A stretch of 64,000 bases of DNA from Gremmenia infestans (lineage: Eukaryota; Ascomycota; Leotiomycetes; Helotiales; Hamatocanthoscyphaceae). The position numbers and the translations under genes are program-made. Under the pieces are notes generated by a model. The model saw only the letters and a program-made list of their open reading frames with translations, was not told the origin of the DNA and ran no database searches. Shown piece by piece: positions 12,433 to 25,500 of this stretch (the stretch's first letter is position 1; the number at the start of each line of letters is the position of its first letter). The stretch spans positions 1,364,001 through 1,428,000 of the forward strand of contig JAFEVB010000012.1 of NCBI GenBank assembly GCA_032629725.1, given 5' to 3'.

Positions 12433-12921
12433 ATGGCATTAGTAGCTTACCGTCACCTCCTACGCTCAACGCGCATCGCCTTCCAAGGTCCGTTCCCTCA
12501 CCCCACTCTCTTATCCCTCTCCGACCTCCCACCTCTCTTTTTATCTTCCATACTGACTCCAGTAGGCGACCTCCCGCTCCTCAAAGCCGCCCGCCAAGAA
12601 GCCCGTAACGGCTTCCTCGCACAGGCATCGCTTCGTCCGGAAGATCCAGCTCTGGGCCTTGCAATAGCGCACGCAGAGCAGGTATCGAAGATCCTGGTGG
12701 AGAATATCGTGCAGGGGAAGAATCAGGGGGGTGATAAATATAGTGAGTATTACATTTCCATTTCCACTTCCAATTCCATACCGTTGAAGTGAGGAGAGGC
12801 GATTAATGGTGACGTAGAGTTGAGAATACATGAGAAGACGGAACGAGGGGATAATGATACGATTAAGATGCCGAATGGGCAGAAGGTTGTGCTGGATGGG
12901 AAGACGTGTGCGGAGCGGTAA
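12433..12921 (+). CDS. MZM1: Mitochondrial zinc maintenance protein 1 (LYR family, complex III assembly)
   Basis: Small gene of three exons (12433-12487, 12566-12742, 12818-12921), 111 residues, exactly 112 codons with the stop. The start MALVAYRHLLRSTRIAFQG carries the tyrosine-arginine and hydrophobic pattern of LYR proteins. The C-terminal KLRIHEKTERGDNDTI block is the conserved tail of fungal Mzm1. Known role: a matrix chaperone that stabilises the Rieske iron-sulfur protein Rip1 before its insertion into the cytochrome bc1 complex; it also affects mitochondrial zinc. Because the introns split short exons, the gene appears only in pieces in single reading frames. Family is firm from both ends of the protein. 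Confidence 0.92.
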
Positions 12922-13109
12922 TGTTGGAGCGGCATGAAGAGGTAGTTGTGTATGATAGATAGTTGAGACAGGGCAGATTGTATGAGACTTAATCAAGGGA
13001 CCTTGGTGGTCTACCTGGATTCATGATTGTACTATAAATTACAAATGAGGCCTTTAAATGCCAAACATCCTTTTCTGCTACGCCAAACTCCAAGCGTTCA
13101 TCAAAACTA

Positions 13110-14255
13110 TCAGTTTCCAGCTAAACTTGCGTACTCAACATCGCTTGCTCCAGGCGGAGGAGCAACAGCAGACATATTCGCAAGATCATCCTTTGGTGGT
13201 GCCTGGGAATATCCTCCTTGTCCATCACCACCTTCCATAGCGGCCCTCTGCCTTGGATTCGAAAACGCCGACCTCCCTTCCCTTCCAGTAGCTATCCGCT
13301 CATCCCTATCCATAGTGCCAATAGGTTTCGGTCGTCCCCACTGTACCCTCAACGGACATCCAGCAATAACAGCCTTTCCCTGCAATGCTTCAGCAGCAGC
13401 TTCGGCTGCTTCTCTCGTAGCATAGTTGATAAATGCGCAATGCGACATGTGCGAGCAGACCAAGGACCGAAGCTTTCCATAGGGAGAGAAGAACTCCCGA
13501 ATCTTATGCTCCGGCAGATCGTCCTCCACGCCAGTAACGAACAACGACATGACAGTTCGATCCCGCGGCGGTAAGATGTCCTGCTCAGTAGGAGGAAGCT
13601 GAGCCGCACTTGGGAAGCTCCTCCCACCCCTCGCCCCGCCCCTCCCACCGCGTCCCGCCCCAGCACCCCTTGCACTGGCGCCCCCTCCCCTGGTATCTCG
13701 TGTTCGGATAGGCCCTGCACCACCTTGCAACGCGGACGCACTCTCTCCAGTACCCTCCCCCTCCACCCCACCAATCCGTCTCTGCTTTTTGAAATATGGC
13801 TGGCTATTCGCTAACCGCCTTAAAAGCTCTCTAGCTTTCTCATCAGTCTTCTCGTATGCCTCAACGCCCCCCCGCCCATCCTCAATTTCCTTCTCATGCT
13901 CCTGCGCATAATACTCTCGATTAACCTCGCTCTGCGGACCCGGCGCTACCATCTTCAGCGCGGCATCGCGGACTACAATAGGCAAGCCGAAACTTAGATC
14001 GAGCATGCAGCATTGGCAGCAGTTCTTGAGGCGCGCGCAGGTGAGACAGATGTTGGTACGTTTGCTGCGCGAGGTGCGGTCGGCTTTCCATTTGAAGACT
14101 GTAAAGGGACGGGTGCAGATCTTGCATTCTTCACCGTAGTCCTGTTTTATCATTTGCACGTAGGGGTTTTCGGGGAGACAATTTTCGCAAACGGAGGGGA
14201 AGTCGGTGGTTTCCCAGCCGGAGCGATTCAGGTCTTGCTTGATTTGGGGAGGCAT
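13110..14255 (-). CDS. SLT11: Pre-mRNA-splicing factor Slt11/ECM2 (RBM22/Cwf5 family)
   Basis: Single-exon minus-strand gene, 381 residues. Seen: an N-terminal cysteine-rich zinc-binding region (CENC, CKIC, CLTC, CCQCC) within the first 90 residues. Next comes the conserved FGLPIVVRDAAL block and a charged linker. A Gly/Arg-rich stretch lies at about 188-214, and an RRM at about 232-308 contains the RNP-like segments LFVTGVEDDL and CAFINYATREA. Known role: a spliceosome component that contacts U6 and U2 snRNA helix II and stabilises the activated catalytic core. The 3' ends of this gene and of MZM1 lie only about 190 nt apart. Length and domain order match the family. Confident. Confidence 0.94.
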   Translation of the reverse strand: MPPQIKQDLNRSGWETTDFPSVCENCLPENPYVQMIKQDYGEECKICTRPFTVFKWKADRTSRSKRTNICLTCARLKNCCQCCMLDLSFGLPIVVRDAALKMVAPGPQSEVNREYYAQEHEKEIEDGRGGVEAYEKTDEKARELLRRLANSQPYFKKQRRIGGVEGEGTGESASALQGGAGPIRTRDTRGGGASARGAGAGRGGRGGARGGRSFPSAAQLPPTEQDILPPRDRTVMSLFVTGVEDDLPEHKIREFFSPYGKLRSLVCSHMSHCAFINYATREAAEAAAEALQGKAVIAGCPLRVQWGRPKPIGTMDRDERIATGREGRSAFSNPRQRAAMEGGDGQGGYSQAPPKDDLANMSAVAPPPGASDVEYASLAGN

Positions 14256-14828
14256 GGTGGCGTGTTGTGAGATGAATTCGGGTTTGCGTTTGCGTTTTGG
14301 GTGTCGCAGGGAGATGAGAGAATGTGGATCGAGCTCTGGGTTGGGGTTGGATGCGACTGGGTATTGACTCTTGAGGTTCTTGCGTTCGTAGAGGGGCGAA
14401 AGGCTGAAGGTTCAAGAATTTTGATAATCAGCTCAGCTCTCGGCTATCAAGTATAATGTGGCTGGTAAAAGGATTTGATTTAGTCATTCTGGATGTAGAA
14501 GGATGAATATCAAAAGTGTATCCACCAATTAAAGCGTATAGTATGTTGGAAAGAAGCAGCACAGCCACAAGAATTATACATTCACGTATAATTTAAGTAT
14601 CCCTACCACCCATGCTTATCTTGGCAAAGCGTATTCGGGTTTTGAACAAGACCCGCTTTAAAGTTCAACTTCCCCTTGCTTTCCCCTGTCGTTCCTGAAA
14701 TTCATCTCCAAGAGGAAATACATAAAGCAACCATTGCAACCTCTACACCACTTCCCTTCGTCTCAATCAATCAATTCAACTTGTACATTCTCCCCTCTCT
14801 TCTCTCCAGCAGTCCTTCATATATTATC
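14256..14828. other. Divergent promoter region of SLT11 and ERG6
   Basis: About 570 nt between two divergent starts. It is pyrimidine-rich just upstream of ERG6, as expected for a strongly expressed fungal gene. No gene seen. Confidence 0.4.
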
Positions 14829-16158
14829 ATGGCGCCCACCAAACTCGAAACCGAGGATCATTCTCGCGATGCTGCTTTCAACAAAGCCATGCACAAGGAC
14901 TCGTCTGACGCTCAAGGTGGATTCAGGGCCTTGTTGAAGAAGGACAAGGTCGCCCAGAAAGCTGCTGTCGATGAGTACTTTAAGCATTGGGACGACAAGG
15001 CTGCAAAAGACGAGACTCTTGAAGACAGAGATGTAAATTAATAGCACCCCCTAATCTGCGAATCTTGTAACTAACATCTCACCCAGGCGCGGAAAGCTGA
15101 ATACGCTACCCTCACAAGACAGTAAGTCCCAATTCCTGCTCTTTTACACGTTATACTAAACAATTGTAGTTACTACAACCTCGTCACCGATCTCTACGAG
15201 TACGGCTGGGGACAATCGTTCCACTTCTGCCGTTTCGCATACGGAGAAAACTTTTACCAAGCCATTGCCCGCCACGAACACTACCTCTCTGCCAAGATCG
15301 GTATCAAAGATGGAGACAGAGTCCTAGATGTAGGATGTGGAGTTGGTGGACCAGCCCGAGAAATCGCAAAGTTCTCCGGCGCCCACATCACTGGCCTGAA
15401 CAACAACGACTATCAAATCGAGCGCGCAACAAAATATGCCGCCAAGGAGGGAATGTCCGATCAATTGGCATTCGTCAAGGGAGATTTCATGGTTAGTTCC
15501 CTTTCCCCCTACCCCCCTTTTCCTTTTTTACTTTCCGCCGCCTTTTTCTTTTTCGCGCACATACTTACATCAGGATTTCTAGCAAATGTCCTTCCCCGAT
15601 GCCTCGTTCGACTGCGTCTACGCCATCGAGGCCACCGTCCACGCCCCCTCCCTCGAGGGCGTCTACTCGCAAATCTTCCGTGTCCTCAAGCCCGGTGGCG
15701 TCTTCGGCGTCTACGAATGGCTCATGACCGACAACTACGACAACACTAACGAGCACCACCGCGAGATCCGTCTAGGCATCGAGCAAGGTGATGGTATCTC
15801 CAACATGGTGCGCATTTCCGAAGGTATCGCTGCCATCAAAGCCGCGGGCTTCGAATTAGAGCTCCACGAGGATCTGGCCAAGCGCCCTGATGCTACGCCG
15901 TGGTATTATCCGATTGCAGGAGATTTCAAGATGATGGGCAGTGCGTGGGATGTTCTCACTATTGCGAGGATGACAAAGTGGGGGAGAGGGTTGACGAACA
16001 AGTTCTGTGGTGCGCTTGAGATGGTGGGCATTGCGCCAGGGGGTACGCAAAAGACGGCTACGAGCATGGCGTTGGCGGCGGATTGTTTGGTTGCGGGTGC
16101 CAAGGAGGATCTATTTACACCCATGTACTTGATGGTTGCGAGGAAACCTTTGAAGTAG
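14829..16158 (+). CDS. ERG6: Sterol 24-C-methyltransferase
   Basis: Four exons (14829-15032, 15087-15121, 15170-15491, 15583-16158), 378 residues, whole-codon sum. It transfers a methyl group from S-adenosylmethionine to C-24 of the sterol side chain in ergosterol synthesis, usually on ER or lipid-droplet membranes. Seen: the N-terminal HYYNLVTDLYEYGWGQSFHF sterol-binding segment, SAM motif I VLDVGCGVGG at about 133-142, the acidic ATVHAPSLEGVY region, VLKPGG, and YEWLMTDNYD. The C-terminal sterol methyltransferase domain ends in MYLMVARKP. A first possible acceptor at 15573 would bring in a stop, so the acceptor at 15582 is used. The 35-nt second exon is easy to miss in automated calls. Confidence 0.96.
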
Positions 16159-16848
16159 ATGGGAGGGAAGGGGAGCACGGTTTGGAGTTTGACAGGCTTT
16201 GCTTTATAGTTGTGCCTCGGTGAGGAGAGGAAAAGACAATCTGCTTGGCTTTTGCTGCAGATGTGTTTGTGTTAATAGGGACCTAGTAAACTCGAGATAC
16301 AAGCATATAATATATATAATAAAGCGCGCTGCACATACAAACAGATCAAGTTTTAGTTCTACCTAGACAGAGTTGTGCATATTGTACCATAGTAACTGTG
16401 AGGGTAGGGTGGGGACTAGACTGTTTATATGCGGTATATATATATATATATATATCATATCATATCATCGTATTGTATTATATACCATAACGCCAGCTCC
16501 ACATGTATATATATATGTATGTATAAATCCATGCATCACACCGTAGGTGAACCATTCTATGAAAAGAGACGGGAAGCAAGAAAAGAAAAGGAATGAAAAA
16601 GGAATGAAAATGAAAAATACCGCTTGCTCAGCTTCAGCTTCAGCTTAATATATATACAATGAAAATGAATCCGCATGGCCGCCTTCCTTCCTATCCACCA
16701 GCCTGATAATAAACACAGACAACCTCTACTCCCATCCATTCATCCATCCCTGCCTCTTTATCCCTTGCCTTTCCTTTCCTTTCCCTTCCTTTACTTCTCT
16801 CATTTATATTAATCATTAATTAGACCAGCCAGCCAGCCAGATCAATTC
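16159..16848. other. Convergent 3' region of ERG6 and SSK1 with a TA microsatellite
   Basis: Both neighbouring genes end here. It holds AT-rich 3' sequence, a (TA)n tract at 16435-16455 followed by a few CATAT units, and a CTTTC/CCTTT pyrimidine run near 16760-16800. No gene seen. Confidence 0.5.
16435..16455. repeat. (TA)n microsatellite
   Basis: Uninterrupted TA dinucleotides, followed at once by imperfect TCATA units, in the ERG6-SSK1 3' spacer. Confidence 0.85.
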
Positions 16849-19212
16849 TCAAGCCCCACCAACAGCTAAAGTCCCCCCACCACTACTGTTCCCACCACCA
16901 CTACTGAGCCTCGCCAATTTCTTTCCCCCCCTACCACCACCGCCCTTCTTCTTCTTCTCCCCTCCATCCCCGCCCTCCCCATCTGTTTGTATCTGACTGA
17001 AATCCTTCCACTTGCGCCAGCCGTCAAAGTCAATCAGCGCTTGCATGCAGCCCCACTCCATGACTTTGCGTTCCAGCCAGACGAAGTTGACTGGCTATAC
17101 GGGTTGCGTTAGTGTATGTTTATGCATAGAAGTTGAGGGTGGGAATATGAAAAGGGAGCATACCTTGGTTAGGAAATCGTTACAGCCAGCCGCCAAAGCT
17201 TCATGTCTATCGCTCTGCAAACTCGACGCCGTGAGCGCAACGATGATAACAGGCGATTTAAATAACACAGTACTCGGCAATAGATCCTCGCCCTCGGCAA
17301 CGACCTCGTCCCCCTTGCCCTCCGGCGCACTGCTACTAGCACTACTGCTAAAAACCCCGATGCTATTCAACCGCTCCAACCTCCTAATCTCCTTGGTCGC
17401 CTCCAGCCCACTCATAATCGGTAATTGGATATCCATCAACACTAGATGGAATCCGCCAGCCCGCCATTTCGTCACGGCTTCTTTACCGTTCATAGCCGTT
17501 TGCCAGCGCACTTTTAGGCGCTTCATGAATGCTTCGAGGAGTTTCAGGTTGATGATGTTGTCTTCGACGATCAGGACGTTTATGGGGGGTACGCCGCCGT
17601 TGAGCATACCGGCCGGGAGGGACGGGTGGTCATTGTTTGCTTTTTTGTATTTCTTAGGGCGGGAGGCGGCTGGGCGGGGAGACGAGACTCGTGGGGGTGG
17701 TGTGATGGTACGTTGGATTTGGAGGGGGATAGGGAGGGAAGGATCTTGTTGTGGGGGTGCTGGAGGGGTTGGGAGAGGGGGCGCCGTTGGCGGTGCTTGG
17801 GCGACGCTGTGTTCTGAAGTACTGGAGTGAGTTCGGGAGTGGGCGACTCGGGGGTACGGTTGCGTACCATTGATGACGGGAGGTTGTTGTGAATGCTGGG
17901 AATGGGGCTGTATAGCTGTCGGGGACGCGGTATGCGTTCGTCCTATTCGTGGTCGGTCGCGGTGATGTGGTCGTCTGCTCGAGCCTGGTGATGGGAGGGC
18001 CGGTACCTGGCCTGTGGTGAGGACTGACATAGAGTGCTGCGTGAGAGCTAGATGATGTCCATTTGGCTGGCCATTAACAGGTACAGCGTTTTGTAGATGT
18101 GGCGAAGGGATTGGTACTGGCATAGGAGGAAAGTAATCCGACCCTGCTTCTAGTGGTCTTCCATCCTCGTAATGAGACCTACACGGCTGTGGTGAAGGCT
18201 TCGGGGTCCTCCTCAAAGGCACGTCAATAATAAGAGCCTCACCCACAGCCTGGCCCCCAGGGTAATATGTATCCAACGTCTTAGCCATCGACTCCTCTGG
18301 CCCCAGTGTCCTCTCCTGTCTCTGCTCCCGAGGAACAATCCTCAACGTAACATCTGGCGCATCAAAATTCCTGCCCAGCGAATTTGCATATTTCTTCAAG
18401 ATCATATCCCGCACATCATCCACCAAGTCATCCTCATGAATCGTAACCAGCGTAGCAGAAGCCCCTGGGCGCTTGACCCAGATCTTCCTGCTCGTCATAT
18501 TCGCACTGCCGGTCGTCGGGCTGTTCTTCGCAAAGGATTCAAGAGTAGCGGCTTGCGACTGGGCCGGTATCTCTAGCAGTGTATTAATCAATTGTGTTTG
18601 TCCTGGCGGAAGTAAGCTCTGTCGTCGCGGTAGCTCTGCCGGACGTTGCAGCTTGGAGTTCTTGTTGTTGGAGCTTGATGTAGGTGCAGGGTCGTTAGAC
18701 TGAGCCCCGGCACTATTCCCCACTTCAGCCTCCAGAAACTGCTCTTCGGGCACGGTAGGACAATCAGTATTCGGGGTTGGGAAACCGGCAGACGACGTGC
18801 TGTCGTGCTTGTTGATTTTATCGTCACTGTTTTCTTGGTGTTTGGAGGCTTCACTGGTAGTTTGGTGGCGTAGATCACTACTGTGTAAAGTAGTCACTAG
18901 GACAGCATCAGGCGCTGGCACATCCGCCTCCAAACTCGACTTTCCAGTGCCAGCTCCACTCCCACTTCTACCTCTTCTACCGCCGTTATTCTTCTCCTGC
19001 TGCTGCTTCTCGGGAACCATAGGCCCCCGTGATAGAGGCAGTGGAGGGAAGTCTATGTCAATTTGTGCTTGAGTCGTCTGCGACCGCGGTGCCGGTCCTC
19101 GTGTCGGCGTCTGGGGCTTCTCAGGTATACCGGTACTTTCTAGGCTGGCTAAGCTGGACGTAGCAGAAGTTCGACGCCAGAATTTGAGTCGATTTTTCAG
19201 GTCGCCGCCCAT
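16849..19212 (-). CDS. SSK1: Response regulator SSK1 of the high-osmolarity MAPK pathway
   Basis: Two exons (19212-17164 and 17094-16849), 764 residues from the ATG at 19212; an in-frame ATG at 19329 would add 39 residues of weak character. Known role: SSK1 receives phosphate from the YPD1 phosphorelay; unphosphorylated SSK1 activates the SSK2-type MAPKKK of the HOG pathway. Seen: a long low-complexity Ser/Pro-rich N-terminal half, then a receiver domain from about 545 (NVLIVEDNIINLKLLEAFM). The phospho-acceptor Asp is in VLMDIQLP at about 592, followed by VALTASS and the conserved Lys in FLTK at about 683. A Ser-rich insertion inside the receiver is typical of filamentous SSK1. Exon 2 supplies the PVNFVWLERKVMEWGCMQAL end and a Gly/Lys-rich tail. 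Confidence 0.93.
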
Positions 19213-20396
19213 GATGGAAGCTGGCAAGGCAGCTCGCGAGGCGGTCGCAGTGTTCCGGTCCTCCAAGTAAAGGTAGAAGTAGAGTGGAAGTGTTGAGGGT
19301 TGTCTGTAGGTGCACACTGCAACTCGCATTCGCGTTCGTCAATGAAATTTGTTTATTTACCCAGAGCAGAGCAAGAGCAATCAATCAATCAATAATGCCA
19401 CATACCACACCAACCATTCCACATAATCATCACTTAATTGCAGCTCTACTCTGTAGGTAATTCTCTTTCTCCTGTACTCCATACTCCGCAGGTAACTTTA
19501 CAAAGTCGGCATAGCCGGCAATGCAATATCCTTACTACTCACTACAATACAACCAATTATCTGTAACCGCTCCTTTCCTTTCGCCATCAAGCCAAGCCAT
19601 GCCCATGCCGACAACGTACGAGTAACCCCTGCTCCTATCTCCCTGCCCCTGAACCATGCTATGGAAATCTTGGAAATTCCATGTGGCAAAACCAGAACGG
19701 CATAGCATAGCATGGTATGCCAATCACCCCCAGATTAGGACCCCTATTCAATCCGTTAAGGATGAGATGAGGTGGCTAAGCTTTCCCCATCAATATTATG
19801 GCTTGCGTTATTGGACTTTTGATATGCGTTACTTCGTACTATTGTATCATGTAGATAGATAATTAGGTATGCATTTACAAAAAACATATTTAATTACGTG
19901 TTTGAAAGCGGCTGTAGTGAACTTGCAAAGAATATATAGCAGATATCGGATATATTATCATAAGCTTCTGTACGGAGTAATAACTACCTAACTATGAATG
20001 GTCAGGGTTCAGGGGCGAGCTTCCTCCGCTTCTTCCCCCTTTCCAAGAGTTGCCAAACATATGTATCCAGTTAAATGCATTGGGCGAATCAGGAATGATG
20101 ACTTTGGATAGTTATATATTGACTATCAGTCCAATCCATTCTGATACACCTCCCCTCCCATCTCAATGATAATGCAATCATCAATTTTACCTCTATGAAC
20201 AAGCCCCACGACCATATACAGGTCTACCTAGCTCCTATCACTCCACGCTTGAATTACAATCTCAACAGGCATGTGTAATCGACAAAGACCACCCATTTTC
20301 ATGCCCGCACCCGAAAAAAGACAGTGAAGCCTACTGTCATATGCCATAAAACGCCCGCTAAACCCAGCTATGCTGTCAAGTACAAAGGAAAACATT
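19213..20396. other. Intergenic region upstream of SSK1 and downstream of the kinase
   Basis: Contains the SSK1 promoter (an alternative in-frame start lies at 19329) and the kinase 3' region. One TACGGAGTA motif is at 19971-19979. No other credible gene. Confidence 0.4.
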
Positions 20397-22597
20397 TCAA
20401 TGCATATCAGTACTGCCTGGAAGACGAACGAGTTTGTGGCCAAAGGTGTGAGACACGGGGAGATGGTTGTGTTGCACGACTTTGGTTGGGGGTTTGCCGC
20501 ATGATCGTATCCTCGATGCGTCGATAACAATGGCAGGATCCTCGTAGCTATCGATTTGACAGCATTCTACCTTTTTTAGCCATCGATTGTTGGCGACGGT
20601 CGTCATGCTGGCTCGTTTCGAGGGGTCGGGATTTAGCATGGTCAGGAGAATTCGGCGTAGAGCTGGAGGGTTGATGTGCTGATCAAAGAATCCCACGTGG
20701 GGATAATCTGTCTCTGTGATACCAAGAGCGCTCCCATCGGCATGCTTGTCATTCCATTTCTTCCACCCCCTGATTAGGTCGTCGTACAACGGGGAGCTTC
20801 CTTCCCGAGCCTCGGTCCATAAGCAACCATTTGAGCACATTGTGAGCATAACAACTGCAGCTCCCCACACATCAAGAGGGCGTGGGTCGTATTCACCTAA
20901 ATCTGTCAGCATCAAGACCCAAGATAATCATCTGCGTTCTTACCATTTTTTTGCAAGACCTCAGGGGCAACGTATGGAGCACTGCCACACATGCCAGGAG
21001 CACATAATCGAACCTCTCCCATTTCCTTCCCACATTCACCTCCAGCTGATCTCAAACCCGGATGAATACCACAAAAAACCTCCGAGACTCCAAAATCCGT
21101 AATCTTCAGCTTGCTATCCTTTGTGATTAAAAGGTTTTCCAGCTTCACATCACGATGGGCAATGCCATTGCTGTGGAGGTAATTGAGGCCTTGGACAAGC
21201 TGTTTGAACAAACATAGGCGATCAATTCGACGATCCGGTTTAGACAAATACCTTTGACTAACAAGACCGAACAAATCACCCTGATCGCAATACTCCATCA
21301 CGTGGTTCCACCGACCGTTGTGGGTGCACAATCGGAACGTTTCCACGATATTCGGGTGGTGCACACTTTTGGCGATAGAATATTCAGATTTGACTTTTTG
21401 CTCGTAATCTTCCGCCTTTTCGTTCGATGACTTGCCACGGAACTCTTTGACTGCATAAACCTCGCTACTGCAACCTTTCCGGTTCATAAGCTTGACTTTG
21501 GATGTAGCCCCTTTGCCAATACTCTTTCCACGTCGACCAACCATCTTGCTCTGATCCGAGAATTCTGAATATAGCTCTGCTACGTCCACAGTGAAATCGT
21601 CCGGAAGACTTAAGCTCATGCGCCGTGACTTAAGACCAATACCCGTCTCGGCTGGAAGTGCCCATATAGCTCTTTCGGGAAGCTTGCCACCGCTCGCATC
21701 CTGCGGACCCGGGGAAGGGCTTACAAGGTCTACGCTTGTGGCACGAACTCGTGGGTGATCGTATTTAGTTTCTTTGTCTGGGTTTGCGAAAGAGATCTTG
21801 TGCTTCGAGATCTTATCTCGAATACTGAACCCGGTTGAGGATCGGCTTTTTTTCTCTTTGAAAAGCTCGTCTGTCAGAGGTTCTTGCACTTGTAGGTGTT
21901 TCTGGGGTCTAGCAGCTTCCTTGTCTATAGAAGATGTAGGTGACGGTGGAGTATTTGACCGTGTAGTATCCGGTGTTGTATTTGCAGACAACTTCATTGA
22001 CAATCGACGAGGCTCCTTGCTTAGATTTGAGTCTGAACAATCTCCTGGCGCATTTCCATCTGCCTGGGGCAAGGGTGCAGTGTCGGAGTTCGCACTTTGT
22101 GAATTGGATCTTTTGAAGAAGCCCGACATTGCTCGTTTGACAGAATCCTTCGAAGACCCCGGCCTCCGCAGAATTGGAGTCTTGGGGATGGATTGTTCGG
22201 TTGTAGGTGAAGCATCCTTTTTCGAGGCGGGAGGGGGTCGTGTGGCTTGGGTTTCGAGTATCAGAGGCGGGGCCTGTATCGTACCGAAAGCGTCAGGGTG
22301 TTCTTCATCCGGCTTTATGGAAATGTTCATTCGATCTTGGAAGGGATGCTGATGGTTGTCTGTAGGTGTGACAGGTTCGTTCGTCGCGGCTTCGCTGCTG
22401 GTCTCGTCCTCTTCCTCTTCCTCTGGAATGGGGCTTTTCAGGTCGAGAGGCCGCGACTCAGGCAACGAGCTGTGATTCGAATCTATGGATTGCCAGTCGG
22501 AGTGCAATTTTGGAAATTCGTCGTTCATAGGAGTGTTGTAGGAGACGGAATATGAGGAAGGTTGTGCACCCTGCGGGGTTATTGGGGTGGTGGTCAT
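20397..22597 (-). CDS. Serine/threonine protein kinase, HAL4/SAT4 (Npr1/Hrk1-like) family
   Basis: Two exons (22597-20944 and 20896-20397), 717 residues. Seen: a Ser/Pro-rich N-terminal half of about 350 residues, then a kinase domain. The glycine loop is IGKGATSKVKL at about 357, the ATP-binding Lys is in AVKEF, the catalytic loop HRDVKLENLL is at about 478, and DFGVSE and YVAPEVL follow. The second exon gives the DVWGAAVVMLTM helix and the C-lobe. The HxxNIVE segment, the short MEYCDQGDLF hinge and the whole layout match yeast Hal4/Sat4-type kinases. In yeast these regulate potassium and nutrient transporters at the plasma membrane; the target here is not known. The ATG at 22597 is preferred over an upstream in-frame ATG because MTTTPITPQ begins the fungal-like sequence. 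Confidence 0.9.
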
Positions 22598-25500
22598 GGT
22601 GTGTTGCGCCGCCAGCCCTGCAATGGCCGAGTAACTAAATAATAAAGATATGGATTGCGGGCAATTGCGAACGATGGCGGATTGTCCCCGGTAACGGATT
22701 GTCAACGACGAAGCAAAAACTGACGGTGAGTCCAAGTGATATTTAAGTCCGTCACCGACTTGTTTGTTATTGTCCTAGTCGGCCGTCCTGAGGATTCAAT
22801 AGCTGGGAATGGTTCTCGTCTCGTTCACACGCTCGCTCTTTTACTCGCTCCAGCAACCCGAGTAAAGTATATTAGAGTCGACAGAGCGACATACTGTGGT
22901 GATATCTGCACAATGATATATTGCCCTGTTGAAAAGTTGTTTTATATCCGCGTTTCGCCCAGCCTTTCTCACGGGAGTTACGAGGCAGGTAGGAATTGGC
23001 GTGGAGATGGGGATGGGGATGGAGACGTACGGGTAGAGGGAAGAGTTGGAGTTGTAGTGTATGTATGGCTGAGACCGAAGCGCATATTGTAGCTAATGTA
23101 CGGTACCTTGGTGGGTAGTAGTGCACATTAGGGTACGCCCTGTCTATGCCTATTAAGAGACCGTACCTTAGTGTGGGACGCTCGCCAAGATGCCGCCTCA
23201 GAAGCTTCTCTTTCCCATTGTTCTTATTTCCATAAGGTAAGGTGGGTGAGGTAAGTAAGGTAAGGTAAGCAAGCCTTGCCGTGATTCCGTGCTGCTTAGC
23301 TGTATCCACACTCGGCTATCCTTCTTATGGATCTTCAAGAAAAACCAAGACGGCATGTACTTACGAAGTACTTGGTGCACCGCATTGGCAAGTAGTGTCA
23401 ATTGAAGATGAAGATGAAGATCCCAATGGATCCGGCCTCGCCTCGCTATATGTGAAGCCAAGAGATACGTGAAGCTCTCGGTCCAAGTGCATGAAGGACA
23501 AGGCGCAACTGGAGTCTCACAGTATGGCCATAAAGAGTTTCCAAGACCTTGGCGGTGGCTGCCGTACGTGCTTCCTTTGGATGTCACACGGACGACTCTA
23601 TGGAGGAAATGTTACTTTCAGATTCCTCATTTTTTTCTAACCGCCGCCGCAAGCCAGACGGTACGTTGACATATTTTATCTTTTCCACTTCTTCGCGCCC
23701 AAGCATACACTCGAAGCGCCGAAGACCCCTTCACGGCCTTTTACTCCCAGTTTACGCCGAGGACGCGGGTACGTGGATCGACTCGTTGAGGGGCTACACC
23801 CAAACCGCAAGCTGCAGCTAGAAGAAGCAAGATTAATTGCTTTAGCTGGAGGATGGGATAGGACGTCCATTCTCGTCAAGTGGCAGGCTGGCCTTGCTTG
23901 TATGGATGAAGGAAGGAACAGATACGGTAGCAGCACTCTATAATGAAATGGATACTCCTACGATTGTCATTATCGTTGAAGCAGGTACCGAATGCCGACA
24001 ACAGGTACCAAGGAATGGCTTTCAATGATGTGAGGTCGTGCAGCCATAGAAGGATTATGGAACACTAAACCGACGCAGCCAAGAATCCAAGAGGAAGCAC
24101 AGTCGTCTTGGAAGTTAGCGGTCAACATTTATTTGTCGCGTCCCCATCTCTTGGAGTCTTGGAGGTTTGAGATTAGCCAATCTGGAAATCCACTCGCGGA
24201 GCACCGCATTCTTTTCACGAGGGGTCGCTGGCGGGGTTGTCTTAGTGACGTGGGTGTCAGCAGGGAGAAATACAGTACAGTCAGTTCCAACGACGCTCGA
24301 AATAAGCAAAAGCAGGCAATCACAGTTACAGAGGTAGAGAGTACTCGTAGAAGTAAAGTACCTTGCCTTGCCTTGCTTCCTCTTTTACCCGTTCCCATTG
24401 CCTCGAGCCAATAATAGGCACTGCTGTCGACATTCTGATCTACCACTACTTGTACTTGGTCAAAGCTACGCTGAGGTGGCTGACCTCTTCGTCACGCAGG
24501 CAAAGGCAAGAAATACAAGTAAATCTTCTATTCCCGAATTATCGCAGATACGGGATGCCGATACAGTAAGGTAATCTCCCACCATCTAAGGCTGCTATTT
24601 TCTGTTCTCTCATCTCATCTCTCATAAGCTTATCCGGCTGTAATTTACGATGGTGTATCTGGGGCTCGGGTTCAAAGGCCAATACGGTATAAGTTTTCCC
24701 TGTCCTGTCCTGTCCTGTACGGAATTGTACCGCAATTTAGCCGCCAGTATTGTACCAAAAGCTCCAAACGCCATTTTAACTAACAGGCGCACGGCATTGT
24801 TCCTCAGGGGGTGGGGTGGAGTGGAGTGGGGTGCAGTGGGGTGCGTGGGGTCAACCAAACCTTGTCTGCAATGTCGCATCTTCAGCTCCACCGCCATGGA
24901 GCTTCTTAATGATAATTACAGTAGGGGTGGTTATATACGGAGTAGCTCAAAATTACCTAGAGTTCACATCTTCAGCCTTCACGTGGCTTCTTTGTTTCTC
25001 ATCACACCTCTGATTGAGACTTCCAACATGAATTCCTAGATGTAGATGCCACGGCTATCTTGCCTCCAGCATGCGTAGCATGGATTTTTCCCTGTCAGAA
25101 GACCGATCCCGGGTCACTAAACCCCACCCTTACCAAACCACTGAACTGGACCTTGGGAAGCCTCCAAGTTACAGTACAGTACAGTTACAGTACAGTTACA
25201 GTACAGTACCTACCTATCTACAGCTTCAAATCCACGCTACGCCCCCACTCACACACATTCACAAGGTGATAGACACTTACCGGATCATTTGATCCAGTCT
25301 CCTTCTCTCCTTCTCAACTTTAAAACCCAAAATTCCCTTATGTTCAGTGGCTGGCTGCACCGACAGGCACTTTGCATGCTGCACAACGCCAGATGCAGTC
25401 ATGTATGCAGAGATCGTGCATACGCAGCGACCTTATCGACCGTTGGGAAAAATTCCTTCCTTTTCCCCTGTTGTAACGCATCCATCCTTCCGCGTCCCGT

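Noticed and set aside
13218..13574. Plus-strand open frames over the SLT11 gene
   Set aside because: They are antisense shadows of a well-conserved gene and show no family motifs.
16435..16455. TA tract considered as a CRISPR-like or telomeric repeat
   Set aside because: A plain dinucleotide microsatellite without spacers or telomere units; the organism is a eukaryote.
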